In this document: in pieces, positions 37,279 through 45,539 of the stretch | Layout: each line of letters starts with the position of its first letter | Position numbering within the stretch: position 1 is the stretch's first letter | NCBI RefSeq assembly: GCF_022179765.1 | Contig: NZ_BPRE01000003.1 | Coordinates: 124,001 to 188,000, forward strand | DNA: 64,000 bases | Direction: 5' to 3' | Source of the DNA: Methylorubrum suomiense | GTDB taxonomy: Bacteria > Pseudomonadota > Alphaproteobacteria > Rhizobiales > Beijerinckiaceae | The notes under the pieces: generated by a model | Told to the model about the DNA's origin: nothing | Databases searched by the model: none | Seen by the model: the letters and a program-made list of their open reading frames with translations, nothing else | Program-made: the position numbers and the translations under genes

Positions 37279-38189
37279 CGTCCGGCCCCCGGCAGCGGGG
37301 CGCCCCGGCGGTTGAGGAAGATCGAGAACAGGCGCTGCGAGGCGGCGATGAACAGGCGGTTCCGGTGCACCCCGCCCCAGGTCATGTTGGAGACGCGGTA
37401 CGGCACCCGGACCTTGCCCAGGAGCCGGCCCTCCGGCGAGAGGCAGTGAACGCCGTCGGCGGCGCTGGACCAGACATTGCCGTCCTCGTCGACCTTCATG
37501 CCGTCGCAATAGCCGGGCGCGATGGTGTGGAAGATGTCGCCGCCCGTGAGCGTCCCGTCCGCGCCGACATCGAACACGCGGATGTACTGGCGCGGGTTCG
37601 GGTGGCTCTGGTCGCCGGTCTCGGAGACGTAGAGCCGCCGCTCGTCCGGGGAGAAGGCGAGGCCGTTCGGCCCGTCGAAATCGCCCGCCGCCACGCGGAT
37701 CGAACCGGTCGCGGGGTCGAACCGGTAGAGGGCGGGCGGCTGTTCCGACGTCTGGCGACCGCCCTCGTAATCGTTGGCGATGCCGTAGACCGGGTCCGTG
37801 AACCAGATCGTGCCGTCGGATTTCACGACGACGTCGTTGGGCGCATTCAGCCGCCGGCCGGCATGGCTGTCGACGAGGCGCGTGACGCGCCCGTCATGCT
37901 CGGTCCGGGTGAGGCAGCGGCCGTGATGCGAGCAGGCGATCAGCCGCCCCTCGCGGTCGCGGGCCTGGCCGTTGCCGTAATCGGAGGGCGCGCGATAGAC
38001 CGACAGTCCCTCCGCCTCGCTCCAGCGCATGGTGCGGTCGCGCGGCAGATCCTGGAACAGCAGGCAGTTCCAGTCCCCCATCCAGACCGGGCCCTCGACC
38101 CAGCGGAAGCCGGCGGCGATCTCCTCCAATCCGGCATTGTCGAGCACGTAGTGGCGGAAGCGGGGATCGTAGATCTCGAACCCGTCCAT
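37275..38189 (-). CDS. SMP-30/gluconolactonase-like protein
   Basis: A 304-aa six-bladed beta-propeller hydrolase. It has the metal-site residues of the family: Glu in FRWVEGPVWMGDWN (about 28-41), Asn in LNAPNDVVVKSDGTIWFTDP (about 114-133), NGLAFSPDERRLYVSET (about 180-196) and Asp in CDGMKVDEDGNVW (about 233-245). Relatives open sugar lactones or other lactones. It is the third gene of the DoxX-cupin-SMP30-VOC operon. A lactonase next to a GMC oxidoreductase fits oxidation of an alcohol or sugar-like compound to a lactone, then ring opening. Confidence 0.9.
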   Translation of the reverse strand: MDGFEIYDPRFRHYVLDNAGLEEIAAGFRWVEGPVWMGDWNCLLFQDLPRDRTMRWSEAEGLSVYRAPSDYGNGQARDREGRLIACSHHGRCLTRTEHDGRVTRLVDSHAGRRLNAPNDVVVKSDGTIWFTDPVYGIANDYEGGRQTSEQPPALYRFDPATGSIRVAAGDFDGPNGLAFSPDERRLYVSETGDQSHPNPRQYIRVFDVGADGTLTGGDIFHTIAPGYCDGMKVDEDGNVWSSAADGVHCLSPEGRLLGKVRVPYRVSNMTWGGVHRNRLFIAASQRLFSIFLNRRGAPLPGAGR

Positions 38190-38193
38190 CGCC

Positions 38194-38646
38194 TCACCCG
38201 AACCGGCAGGGCGTGGTCACCGCGCGCTTGGTGTCGAACTGCACCACCATCAGGACGGCGGGCGCGTCGCCGACCGTGCCGGATTTGTGACCGGTCTTGC
38301 CGTCGAGCGTCCGGCAGCCCTGATCCTCGCCGAAGGAGATCTCGCCCGGGCCCATCTCCACCCGGGTGCCGTCCATCGACTCGACGTACCAGCGCCCGCT
38401 CAGGGGGATGATCCATTGCGGCGCCGGGTTCTCGTGCCACGTGCCCTCCCAGCCGACCGGCTGCACCGTGATCATCGTGGTCATGCCGTCGTGGTGCTTC
38501 TCCCCCTGCCATTGCGGCGAGGCCGGCGGCTTCATCGAGGCGAGGTGGAACGCGGTCATCGCGCAGCGGATCTGGCGGCTGATGCCGTCCGCGTCGGTGT
38601 AGAGGTGCCAGTAGGGGACGGACGGCGTATCGCCCTGCTCGCTCAT
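38194..38646 (-). CDS. Cupin-domain protein
   Basis: A 150-aa single-domain cupin. The family fold is shown by a WHENPAPQWIIPLSGRWYVES segment (split) near 70-90 and GPGEISFGEDQGCRTLDGKTGHKS near 98-121, with His residues spaced as in the metal-binding motifs, although the standard first motif HxH is partly lost. It could bind a metal and act as an isomerase or dioxygenase-like enzyme. Its ATG overlaps the DoxX stop (ATGA) and it lies 4 bp before the SMP-30 gene. Confidence 0.85.
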   Translation of the reverse strand: MSEQGDTPSVPYWHLYTDADGISRQIRCAMTAFHLASMKPPASPQWQGEKHHDGMTTMITVQPVGWEGTWHENPAPQWIIPLSGRWYVESMDGTRVEMGPGEISFGEDQGCRTLDGKTGHKSGTVGDAPAVLMVVQFDTKRAVTTPCRFG

Positions 38647-39125
38647 CGGCCTGTCTCCGAAATCGGTGTTGCGTAGGGATGCGTCGATCCGAACGGGTCG
38701 TGCAGGAAGGCCGCGACGCCCTGCGCGCTCGGCCCGCTCCAGGCGATCGCGAGGAAGCCGCCGGCGACCGCGAAATTCTTGAGGAAGTCCCAGAACGTCT
38801 CACGGCCCTGGCTCGGGCCGCGCAGACGGAAATCCGGTTTGCGCCAGAATGGTTTCCAGAGAAGCGCGGTGACCGCGCAATAGCCCGCGAGGACGAAGGC
38901 GGCGAAGCGGTCGGCGGTGCCGGTGAGCACGCCCGCCGACATCACGACCTCGACGAACAGCCCGGCAAGGATCAGCGCCGTCGCGAGCGGGCGCGAGTTC
39001 GCGGCTTGCCGCGCCTGCCCGACCGCCGCGGAAAAGTTCAGAACCTTGTCGAGGGCGCTGAACGGCAGGAACAGAAGCACCAGACTGGCTCGGGCCGCGA
39101 AGGCGGCGAGCACCTCGATGGTCAT
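38643..39125 (-). CDS. DoxX family membrane protein
   Basis: A 160-aa inner-membrane protein with four hydrophobic segments (about 9-25, 48-66, 72-92, 113-130). The N-terminal RASLVLLFLPFSALDKVLNF and the loop KPFWRKPDFRLRGPSQGRETFWDFLKN (split) match the DoxX group. DoxX proteins often go with quinone-linked oxidoreductases, which fits the divergent GMC oxidoreductase. First gene of the operon that runs toward the VOC gene. Confidence 0.85.
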   Translation of the reverse strand: MTIEVLAAFAARASLVLLFLPFSALDKVLNFSAAVGQARQAANSRPLATALILAGLFVEVVMSAGVLTGTADRFAAFVLAGYCAVTALLWKPFWRKPDFRLRGPSQGRETFWDFLKNFAVAGGFLAIAWSGPSAQGVAAFLHDPFGSTHPYATPISETGR

Positions 39126-39269
39126 CCTCGGGCTCCGGAGGGCGTCTTCCGGCTGCCAACGTCGCCGGGACGATGCGGTTCGCGCATGGCTCGCAGAACC
39201 TCGCCGCTCCCGTCATCCGGAACGGGGCCGGTCGTGACCCGTTGCGCGTCGGGAGACGGAGCGAGGCGG

Positions 39270-40850
39270 ATGCGCGACGATCGTTACGACGTGATCATCG
39301 TGGGCTCGGGGCCCGGCGGCGGCTCCGCGGCGTGGCGCCTCGCCCGGACCGGCAAGCGCGTCCTCGTGATCGAGCGGGGCGACTATCTCCCCCGCGAGCG
39401 CGAGAACTGGGACACCGACGCGGTCTTCCGCAAGGCCCGCTACCAAGCGGACGAGACCTGGACCTCCTCGAACGGCGACACGTTCAAGCCCGGCCTGCAC
39501 TACTTCGTCGGCGGCAATTCGAAGGTCTATGGCGGCGTGCTGTTCCGCCTGCGCGAGAGCGATTTCGAGGCCCAGCGCCATCCGGACGGTATCTCGCCGG
39601 AATGGCCGCTGAAATACAACGTGTTCGCGCCCCATTACCAAGCGGCGGAGGAGCTGTTCCAGGTCCACGGCGCCCGCGGCGAGGATCCGACCGAGCCGCC
39701 CTCGCCGCATCCCTACCCGAAGCCCGCGATCAGCCACGAGCCCCGCATCCAGAAGCTCGCGGACGACCTCGCCCGCCACGGCCACCATCCGTTCCACCTG
39801 CCGATGGGCGCGCTGATGGAGGAGGACGGCAAGGGCGGGACCCTGCCGCACTCGCCGCTGCTGCGCTGCGATCCGTTCGACGGCTATCCGAGCCTGACCA
39901 ACGGCAAGGCGGACGCGCAGATCATCGCCATCGACCCGACGCTCGCCGCGCATCCGAACGTCACGCTCCTGCGCAACGCCTATGCCGAGCGCCTGCTGAC
40001 CGATGCGGGCGGCGGCCGCGTCACCGGCGTCGCGGTGATCATCGAGGGGCGCCGTCACATCCTCACGGCCGACCTGTTCGTGGTGGCCTGCGGCGCGCTC
40101 TCCTCGGCGCTGCTGTTCCTGCGTTCCGGAAACGACGCGCATCCCGATGGATTGGCGAACCGCTCGGGCCAGGTCGGGCGCAACTACATGCGCCACAACA
40201 ACACCACCGTGCTGGCGATCTCGAAGGACCCCAACCCGACCCAGTTCCAGAAGACGCTCGGCCTCAACGACTTCTATCACGGCCACGACCGCAGCCCGCT
40301 GAACGACTGGGAGTTCCCCCTCGGCCATATCCAGATGGTCGGCAAATCCGACGGGATGCAGATCGAGGCGGAGGGCTTGCCGGGCTTCCTGCAATGGCTG
40401 CCGACGCGACCGTTCGACTATATCGCCAAGCACTCGATCGATTTCTGGCTGACCTCCGAGGATCTGCCGCGGCCGGAGAACCGCATCTTCTACCGCGACG
40501 ACCGGGTGCATCTCGACCTGACGGTGACGAATGGCGAAGCCCAGACCCGGCTGCGCGAGAAACTGCGCTCGATGTGCGACGGGCTCGACATCCACCCGCA
40601 CCTGTTCGACCGAACGCTCTATCTCGGCAAGGACACGCCGATCGGTGGCACGGCGCATCAGGCCGGCACCCTGCGCTTCGGCCCCGATCCGGCGCGCGCC
40701 GTCCTCGACCTCGAGTGCCGGGCGCACGGGATCGACAATCTCTACGTCACCGATGCGAGTTTCTTCCCCTCGATCGGCGCCGTGAACCCGACCCTGACCA
40801 TCATCGCCAACGCCCTGCGGGTGGCCGACGGGATCGCCGCGCGCCTCTGA
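39270..40850 (+). CDS. GMC family FAD-dependent oxidoreductase
   Basis: A 526-aa flavoprotein. The Rossmann FAD site is IIVGSGPGGGSAAWRLA at about 9-25 with ERGDY near 36. GGNSKVYGGVLFRLRESDF near 77-95 is the second GMC signature. The active-site pair is the His in GGTAHQAGT (about 467) and the Asn in GAVNPTLTI (about 511). It also has the typical C-terminal DASFFPSIG. It is likely to oxidise an alcohol, sugar or polyol using FAD, passing electrons to oxygen, a quinone or cytochrome. The ATG at 39270 is the first codon giving the standard N-terminus. Divergent from the DoxX operon. Confidence 0.93.
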   Translation: MRDDRYDVIIVGSGPGGGSAAWRLARTGKRVLVIERGDYLPRERENWDTDAVFRKARYQADETWTSSNGDTFKPGLHYFVGGNSKVYGGVLFRLRESDFEAQRHPDGISPEWPLKYNVFAPHYQAAEELFQVHGARGEDPTEPPSPHPYPKPAISHEPRIQKLADDLARHGHHPFHLPMGALMEEDGKGGTLPHSPLLRCDPFDGYPSLTNGKADAQIIAIDPTLAAHPNVTLLRNAYAERLLTDAGGGRVTGVAVIIEGRRHILTADLFVVACGALSSALLFLRSGNDAHPDGLANRSGQVGRNYMRHNNTTVLAISKDPNPTQFQKTLGLNDFYHGHDRSPLNDWEFPLGHIQMVGKSDGMQIEAEGLPGFLQWLPTRPFDYIAKHSIDFWLTSEDLPRPENRIFYRDDRVHLDLTVTNGEAQTRLREKLRSMCDGLDIHPHLFDRTLYLGKDTPIGGTAHQAGTLRFGPDPARAVLDLECRAHGIDNLYVTDASFFPSIGAVNPTLTIIANALRVADGIAARL

Positions 40851-41013
40851 ACGCGCCGAGCCCGGCGCGGCAGCCTTGCCGCCACCGGGGGATCGCGCGG
40901 CGGGGCCGGCACCCCGCGCTCCGGGCGCGCAGCCCGATCGACCGGCCAGGCCGGCCCCGTTCATTCGCCGTGGATGTCGCCCTGCGAAGCCTTGACCGAG
41001 GCGTCGTCATCGC

Positions 41014-41028
41014 GAACGAAAGATGAAC
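41014..41028. promoter_or_regulatory. LexA box (GAAC-N7-GAAC) upstream of dinB
   Basis: GAAC (41014-41017), seven bases, GAAC (41025-41028): an exact match to the alphaproteobacterial LexA operator, a direct repeat normally written GTTC-N7-GTTC on the other strand. It lies 61 bp before the dinB ATG, right for SOS repression. Confidence 0.85.
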
Positions 41029-41088
41029 AGAGGGCGATGGTGCAGGGCGGGCCGCCCGGCCCAGCGATGCAATCCCGGATCGACGCCG

Positions 41089-42156
41089 ATGCGCAAGATC
41101 ATCCACATCGACATGGATGCGTTCTACGCCTCCGTCGAGCAGCGCGACGATCCGAGCTTGCGGGATCGGCCGCTGGCGGTCGGCGGCTCGCGCGAGCGCG
41201 GCGTCGTGATGGCGGCGAGCTACGAGGCGAGGGCCTTCGGCGTGCGCTCGGCCATGCCGTCGGCCACCGCGCGCCGGCTCTGCCCCGATCTCGTGTTCGT
41301 GCGTCCGCGCTTCGAGGCCTACAAGACCGTCTCGTCCGAGATCCGGGCCGTGTTCGAGGAGCATACGCCCCTGATCGAGCCGGTGGCGCTCGACGAGGCC
41401 TATCTCGACGTCACCGACAATCTGAAGGGCCTGCCGACCGCGACCGAGGTCGCGAGGGACATCCGCGCCACGATCCTCGCCCGGACGGGGCTCGTCGCCT
41501 CGGCGGGGGTCTCCTACAACAAGTTCCTGGCCAAGGTGGCCTCCGACCACAGGAAGCCCGACGCGCTGTTCGTCATCACGCCGGCGATGGGACCGGGCTT
41601 CGTCGAGGCCCTGCCCATCGGGCAATTCCGCGGCGTGGGACCGGCGACCGAGGCGAAGATGCGGCGCCTGGGCATCCAGACCGGCGCCGATCTGAAGGCG
41701 CGCTCCCTCGACGAGCTGCGGGCGGCGTTCGGCAGCGCGGGCGAGTACTATCACCGGGTGGCGCGGGGGATCGACGATCGGCCGGTACGGGCGCATCGCG
41801 AGCGCAAGTCGATCGGCGCGGAGACGACGTTTTCCGAGGATACGAGCGAGTACGCGGTGCTGGCCCAGCGTCTGCAGCCGCTCCTCGACAAGGTCTGGGC
41901 GGTGGCCGCCGCGAAGGCGTTGGCGGCGCGCACCGTGACGCTGAAGCTGAAATTCTCGGACTTCGCCCAGATCACGCGGGCACGCTCCCTCACGCTGCCG
42001 CTGGCGGACCGCGCGATGCTGGAGCAGGTCAGTCTCGGATTGCTGCGGGACGCCTTTCCCCTGCGTCGGAGCGTGCGGCTGATCGGGACGGCGCTCTCGT
42101 CACTGCATCCCCGATCCGACGATGGCGGACCGCGGCAGCTGGATTTCGCCATGTGA
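41089..42156 (+). CDS. dinB: DNA polymerase IV (Y-family)
   Basis: A 355-aa translesion polymerase. The catalytic acidic residues are Asp8 (HIDMDAFYASVE) and Asp102/Glu103 (ALDEAYLDVT). GVSYNKFLAKVASDHRKPD (about 139-157) and GVGPATEAKMRRLGI (the helix-hairpin-helix of the thumb) are typical. The very C-terminus RQLDFAM contains a probable beta-clamp binding motif. The ATG at 41089 matches the family's MRKIIHIDMD start; the frame upstream to 41023 is not conserved. The SOS box at 41014 indicates LexA control. Confidence 0.96.
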   Translation: MRKIIHIDMDAFYASVEQRDDPSLRDRPLAVGGSRERGVVMAASYEARAFGVRSAMPSATARRLCPDLVFVRPRFEAYKTVSSEIRAVFEEHTPLIEPVALDEAYLDVTDNLKGLPTATEVARDIRATILARTGLVASAGVSYNKFLAKVASDHRKPDALFVITPAMGPGFVEALPIGQFRGVGPATEAKMRRLGIQTGADLKARSLDELRAAFGSAGEYYHRVARGIDDRPVRAHRERKSIGAETTFSEDTSEYAVLAQRLQPLLDKVWAVAAAKALAARTVTLKLKFSDFAQITRARSLTLPLADRAMLEQVSLGLLRDAFPLRRSVRLIGTALSSLHPRSDDGGPRQLDFAM

Positions 42157-42242
42157 AGGCGGTTGCCGTGACGACGTGGTCAGGTGGCAGCCCGATGGCC
42201 GACCCAACCGTGAACGTCGCAGGCCTGTCCTCGAATCGTGAC

Positions 42243-42274
42243 GAAGCAGGGTCACCCAGAGGGGACCCTGCTTC
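42243..42274. terminator. Hairpin between dinB and the Gly/Tyr-rich protein gene
   Basis: GAAGCAGGGTC and GACCCTGCTTC form a perfect 11-bp stem with a 10-nt loop, placed between two convergent genes. There is no T-run on either side, but the location suits a two-way terminator. Confidence 0.65.
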
Positions 42275-42305
42275 ACTCTCTCATATGTCCGATCCGGACG
42301 GTCGG

Positions 42306-42725
42306 TTACCAGCCGTAGCCGTAGCCCGAACCGTAGCCCGAACCGTAACCGTAGCCGCCGTAGTAGCCGACGGGGCGACCATAGCCGTAGCCCCCGTAAT
42401 AGCCCACCGGCCGCCCGTAGCTGTACCCGTAGCCACGATAGGCGTTGCTCGCGATGGCTCCGGCCGCGAGGCCCGCGATCCCGAGGCCGATGGCTGCACC
42501 GGCACCGATGCCGCGGCGATGACCGTATCCACGATAGCCGTAGCCGCCGCGATAGCCGACGTTGCGATAGCCGTAGCCGCCGTAACCGCCACGGTATCCG
42601 CCGTAGCCATATCCGCCGTGACCGTATCCGCCACGCCAGCCGGCTTCCGCCGGCGCCGTCGACGCTGCCATCGTTCCGAGACCGAGCACGGCCGCGGCCG
42701 TGAGAGCGAGATGAGCCTTCCGCAT
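42306..42725 (-). CDS. Gly/Tyr-rich exported protein
   Basis: A 139-aa protein with a signal peptide (MRKAHLALTAAAVLGLGTMA, cut near AEA). The mature part is a low-complexity Gly-Tyr domain: GGYGHGGYGYGGYRGGYG type repeats, a central Gly/Ala hydrophobic segment (GAGAAIGLGIAGLAAGAIAS, about 74-92) and two copies of YGRPVGYYGGYGYG. Similar proteins are common in Methylobacterium and Rhizobiales and may be surface or glycine-zipper-like. An exact EcfG-type promoter motif lies 34 bp upstream, so it is likely a general-stress gene. Confidence 0.85.
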   Translation of the reverse strand: MRKAHLALTAAAVLGLGTMAASTAPAEAGWRGGYGHGGYGYGGYRGGYGGYGYRNVGYRGGYGYRGYGHRRGIGAGAAIGLGIAGLAAGAIASNAYRGYGYSYGRPVGYYGGYGYGRPVGYYGGYGYGSGYGSGYGYGW

Positions 42726-42758
42726 GGGGTGCCTTTCGCGATTGCGATATCCCTCTCC

Positions 42759-42783
42759 AACGACGCTATGGCACGTCAGTTCC
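42759..42783 (-). promoter_or_regulatory. EcfG-type general-stress promoter of the Gly/Tyr-rich gene
   Basis: On the minus strand GGAAC (42783-42779), 16 bases, CGTT (42762-42759): an exact match to the EcfG sigma -35/-10 consensus of alphaproteobacteria. The expected start of transcription is about 25 bp before the ATG at 42725. Confidence 0.75.
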
Positions 42784-43068
42784 GATATTCGGGGGGCGCT
42801 CGATTTGTCACAGCGACCCGCATCGCAGCCGAGATCCAACGGCGACGCATGGTCGTCTTCGGTATACTTCGGGTTGCTCCGGTGGGGCCGCCCCTCATCG
42901 GGAACGGTGCGGGCGTCCGGCCATCCGCCCCTGCGATGCCCACGCTCGAGGAGGGTGTCCCGCCGTGATCGGAGACCGGACCGATCCCCGGCACGGGATC
43001 CAAGATGCGTCTCTCGGTTCTTGAGCTGCGTCGGCCCGAAATCCGGCATCTCCCTTTCGGACCGATGC
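42784..43068. other. Intergenic region with a degenerate family-B element
   Basis: About 285 bp between the Gly/Tyr-rich gene's promoter and the SDR stop. Positions 43029-43068 carry a diverged copy of the palindromic element (TCGGCCCGAAATCCGGC ... TTTCGGACCGATGC). The reading frames here are shadows; no gene is supported. Confidence 0.5.
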
Positions 43069-43932
43069 CTAGCGGTCGGTCCGCTGGGCGAAGGCGGCGA
43101 AGCGGTCGCGCCAATCCGGGTGCCAGCGCGACAGGGCCGGACGGTTCTCGATGATGTCGCCCGCCGCCCAGGCGATGCGCCGCTCGTCCTGCGCGCGGGT
43201 GGTCTCGTTGTCGGGGCAGAGGATGTAAAAGTCGCCCGCCTCCAGGCGCTCCAGCATGAACGCCACGGTCTCCTCCGGCGTCCAGGCGCCCTCGGGCTTC
43301 TCCGTCATGCCGCGGGCCTTGGCCAGCCCGGTATAGACGAAGCCGGGGATGAACAGATGCGCGCTGACCGGGGCGCCGCTCTCGCGCAGCTCGTGCGCCA
43401 GCGCCTCGGTGGCGGCCTTCACGCCGGCTTTGGACACGTTGTAGGGCGCATTGCCCGGCGGCGTGGTGATGCCCTGCTTCGAGCCGGTGACGATGACCGC
43501 GCCCGGCTCCCTGCCCGCGACGAGGCGGGGCGCGAAGGCGCGGATGCCGTGGATCACGCCCCACAGGTTGGTGTCGAGGATGCGCCGCCACGTCGCCGCG
43601 TCGGAGAAGAGGCGCCCGCCCGCCTCGATGCCGGCATTCAGCATCACGATGGCGGGTGGCCCGTCCTGCGAGGCCGCCTCGGCCAGGGCCTCCATGGCGG
43701 CGCCGTCGCCGACATCGGTCGGCACCGCCCGCACCGTGGCACCCGTTGCGGCGAGATCGGCCGCGGCGCGCTCCAGGGCCTCGCCGGGCAAGTCGGCGAG
43801 GACGACCCGCAGGCCGCGCGCCGCGAAGGCCTGTGCGGCGGCCAGCCCGATCCCGCTCGCCGCCCCGGTGACGATGGCGGTTCGCCCTGGCTCGAACGGG
43901 GAGGCGGGATTCGCGGGGGCCGGCTCTGCCAT
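43069..43932 (-). CDS. Short-chain dehydrogenase/reductase
   Basis: A 287-aa NAD(P)-dependent oxidoreductase of the classical SDR type. The cofactor site is TGAASGIGLAAA (about 22-33), NAG is at about 99-101 (MLNAGIEAGG), and the catalytic residues are Ser (VTGSKQGITTP, about 149), Tyr (APYNVSKAG, about 163) and Lys (167). The Asp in VVLADLP after the second beta strand favours NAD. The substrate is unknown. The ATG at 43930-43932 starts a 17-residue Pro-rich leader. A single-gene unit. Confidence 0.92.
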   Translation of the reverse strand: MAEPAPANPASPFEPGRTAIVTGAASGIGLAAAQAFAARGLRVVLADLPGEALERAAADLAATGATVRAVPTDVGDGAAMEALAEAASQDGPPAIVMLNAGIEAGGRLFSDAATWRRILDTNLWGVIHGIRAFAPRLVAGREPGAVIVTGSKQGITTPPGNAPYNVSKAGVKAATEALAHELRESGAPVSAHLFIPGFVYTGLAKARGMTEKPEGAWTPEETVAFMLERLEAGDFYILCPDNETTRAQDERRIAWAAGDIIENRPALSRWHPDWRDRFAAFAQRTDR

Positions 43933-44205
43933 GAGGCGTGTCCTTCTCGGATTGCGGGTGATCGGGCACGGCAGGCGCCCGCCCCGGATGCGTAACTCTC
44001 AACCGCCATCGTCGTGAAAGCGCTGCCGCGGCAGAGTTGGCCAGCCCTGCGATCCATCATCGCGGATCCCCCGCGACGTCCTCCGGATCGTCGTGCAGGC
44101 GAACGGGACACGAGTTCGCGGATCTGGGCGATGCCGGGCGTCCCTCGCGGCGTCGCGGCGCGGCCCGAGCCGTGTGCTCCGGGTCTTATGCTCCGGGTCT
44201 TGGGC
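43933..44205. other. Intergenic region without a supported gene
   Basis: About 270 bp between the SDR start and a small hypothetical gene. The ORFs here are GC-rich shadows. It must hold the SDR promoter. No repeat or strong dyad was seen. Confidence 0.45.
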
Positions 44206-44451
44206 TCACGATCCGCGGATGACCGGGAGGTCGCTCCGGATGATCGCGTTTCCGGCCATGCGTCGGACCGAGGCGATGACCCGGCACGAGGTCTCGGACG
44301 CGCCACCGCTCTCGGCCTGCATCTCGAGCTCGATCAGGCGGCGGAAGATCTCCTCCTCCCGACGGGCGGGCGAGAGGGGCATCTTCTCGGCCAGGAGGCC
44401 GACCATCGCGTGGATGAAGCGGCACCGCAGCGGGGGCACTTCGACGGTCAT
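44206..44451 (-). CDS. Small hypothetical protein
   Basis: An 81-aa acidic/basic mixed protein (start MTVEVPPLRCRF) with a helical middle rich in Glu and Arg (REEEIFRRLIELEMQAES). I do not recognise a family. Codon-position GC looks coding-like and no better frame exists here, but the start is uncertain: in-frame ATGs also lie at 44485 and 44517. Confidence 0.5.
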   Translation of the reverse strand: MTVEVPPLRCRFIHAMVGLLAEKMPLSPARREEEIFRRLIELEMQAESGGASETSCRVIASVRRMAGNAIIRSDLPVIRGS

Positions 44452-44562
44452 ACAAGGCGACTCCACGGGGCATGCGTCCCACATCATCCTTCGTGCGGAA
44501 GGGGGGCGCCGTAACAAGGATCAACGCCGGAGCCGATTCCGAAGCGTTGGCAGGGGGCTAGA

Positions 44563-44608
44563 GCATCGGCCCGAAAGGTGGGAGCCGGCTTTCGGAAAAA
44601 GCCGATGC
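44563..44608. repeat. Dispersed palindromic element, family B, copy 4
   Basis: An intact 46-bp copy in opposite orientation to the one at 13816: GCATCGGCCCGAAAGG to AAAAGCCGATGC. It is followed at once by another palindrome at 44622. Confidence 0.85.
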
Positions 44609-44621
44609 ATCACAATAACCT

Positions 44622-44662
44622 AGAGCATCGTGCCGGATCCGATATCCGACACGATGCTCTAG
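44622..44662. repeat. 41-bp near-perfect palindrome
   Basis: TAGAGCATCGTG and CACGATGCTCTA are exact 12-bp arms. The inner CCGGAT and ATCCGA continue the dyad with one mismatch around a 5-bp centre. It lies at the 3' end of the Ser/Gly-rich gene (stop 44659-44661), so it may end its transcript. Confidence 0.8.
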
Positions 44663-45084
44663 CGCGGCATGCCGGTGTTCGAGCCCGCTGGTCCGGTCGT
44701 CTCGGTGGGCGCGCGGGCCGGCGGCGCTGTGGCGGTCGTGTCCCGTCCGCCATGGCTCATGTCCTGCGCGCCGGCGCCGGTCCCGGTCGCCGCGCCCGAT
44801 CCGACTTGTCCGCCGGGCGGGCGATGTCCGGCACCGCCGCCACCCTGCATCGCCGCGTCCGAGCCGCTCGGGGAAGGTCCGCCCCCGACGCCCGAGCCCG
44901 TCGCGCCGGGCGAATGCAACCCGGTCGAGCCTCCCACCCCGCCGCTGCCGCTCGACGACGAGCTGCCCCCGATCGGCGCCGCGCCGCTGCCGCTTCCCGA
45001 TACGGAGTCGCCCTGAGCCCATCCGATCCCGGTGGATGCGACGAGGGCGGCGGTCACGGCTACGACGAGGGGGAAACGGATCAT
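44659..45084 (-). CDS. Ser/Gly-rich exported protein
   Basis: A 141-aa protein with a signal peptide (FPLVVAVTAALVASTGIGWAQ). The mature part is low-complexity, made of Gly, Ser, Thr, Ala and Pro (GGSSSSSGSGGVGGSTG near 39-55) with no Cys, and is probably disordered. A possible EcfG promoter (GGAAC-N17-GTT, 45093-45117) lies so close to the ATG that the message would be nearly leaderless. Function unknown. The stop is inside the 41-bp palindrome. Confidence 0.7.
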   Translation of the reverse strand: MIRFPLVVAVTAALVASTGIGWAQGDSVSGSGSGAAPIGGSSSSSGSGGVGGSTGLHSPGATGSGVGGGPSPSGSDAAMQGGGGAGHRPPGGQVGSGAATGTGAGAQDMSHGGRDTTATAPPARAPTETTGPAGSNTGMPR

Positions 45085-45092
45085 GTCTGCCC

Positions 45093-45117
45093 AACCGGAT
45101 GGGCCGGATCGCGTTCC
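45093..45117 (-). promoter_or_regulatory. Possible EcfG-type promoter of the Ser/Gly-rich gene
   Basis: Minus strand GGAAC (45117-45113), then 17 bases, GTT (45095-45093). Match is good except for the base before GTT. The position implies a leader of only a few bases before the ATG at 45084, which makes it less certain than the sites at 42759 and 51774. Confidence 0.4.
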
Positions 45118-45254
45118 GGGCTCGTGGGGCCGTGCTGGTATCCCGGGACCGTCGCCACCCGCGTCGGGCCTCGCTGTCCCCCCCCCTCGTCTTCCTGGAG
45201 CCGGACGCAAGAGTACGCTCGGGATCTCTCGCGTCCGGCCTCTCGGCCTCCGCT

Positions 45255-45539
45255 TCAGCGTCCGCCGCCCGATCCGGACGACGAGGTTCCACCCTCGCCC
45301 TTGAAGCCCGCCGCATTGGGCGAGCCCTGCATCCGCCCGTCCTTCTGCGTGCTCTCCTGCCCCGGCGCGTGGCTCGATGCGCCCGGCCCCGTCGATCCCG
45401 TGGTATCCTTCTTGTCGAACCCGGCGGCATTCGGTGAGCCCTGCATCCGGCCCTCGCCCTTCCCCGAGCTGTCGCCGGCCCACGCGGCAGTTCCCGTCGA
45501 CAGCACAAGGGCTGCCATGAACAGGGTGGTCTTTCGCAT
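45255..45539 (-). CDS. Small exported protein with two GRMQGSPNAAGF repeats
   Basis: A 94-aa protein with a signal peptide (MRKTTLFMAALVLSTGTAAWA). The mature 70 residues are hydrophilic and contain the 12-residue motif GRMQGSPNAAGF twice, followed by DKKD and KGEG. This motif is known to me only from small uncharacterised proteins of Methylobacterium-like bacteria. The ATG at 45537-45539 gives a standard signal; the longer frame begins at 45563. It lies 170 bp upstream of the Ser/Gly-rich gene, same strand. Confidence 0.75.
   Translation of the reverse strand: MRKTTLFMAALVLSTGTAAWAGDSSGKGEGRMQGSPNAAGFDKKDTTGSTGPGASSHAPGQESTQKDGRMQGSPNAAGFKGEGGTSSSGSGGGR

Noticed and set aside
42160..42305. 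Extra small gene between dinB and the Gly/Tyr-rich gene
   Set aside because: Only a hairpin is supported there; frames are short and without a ribosome site.
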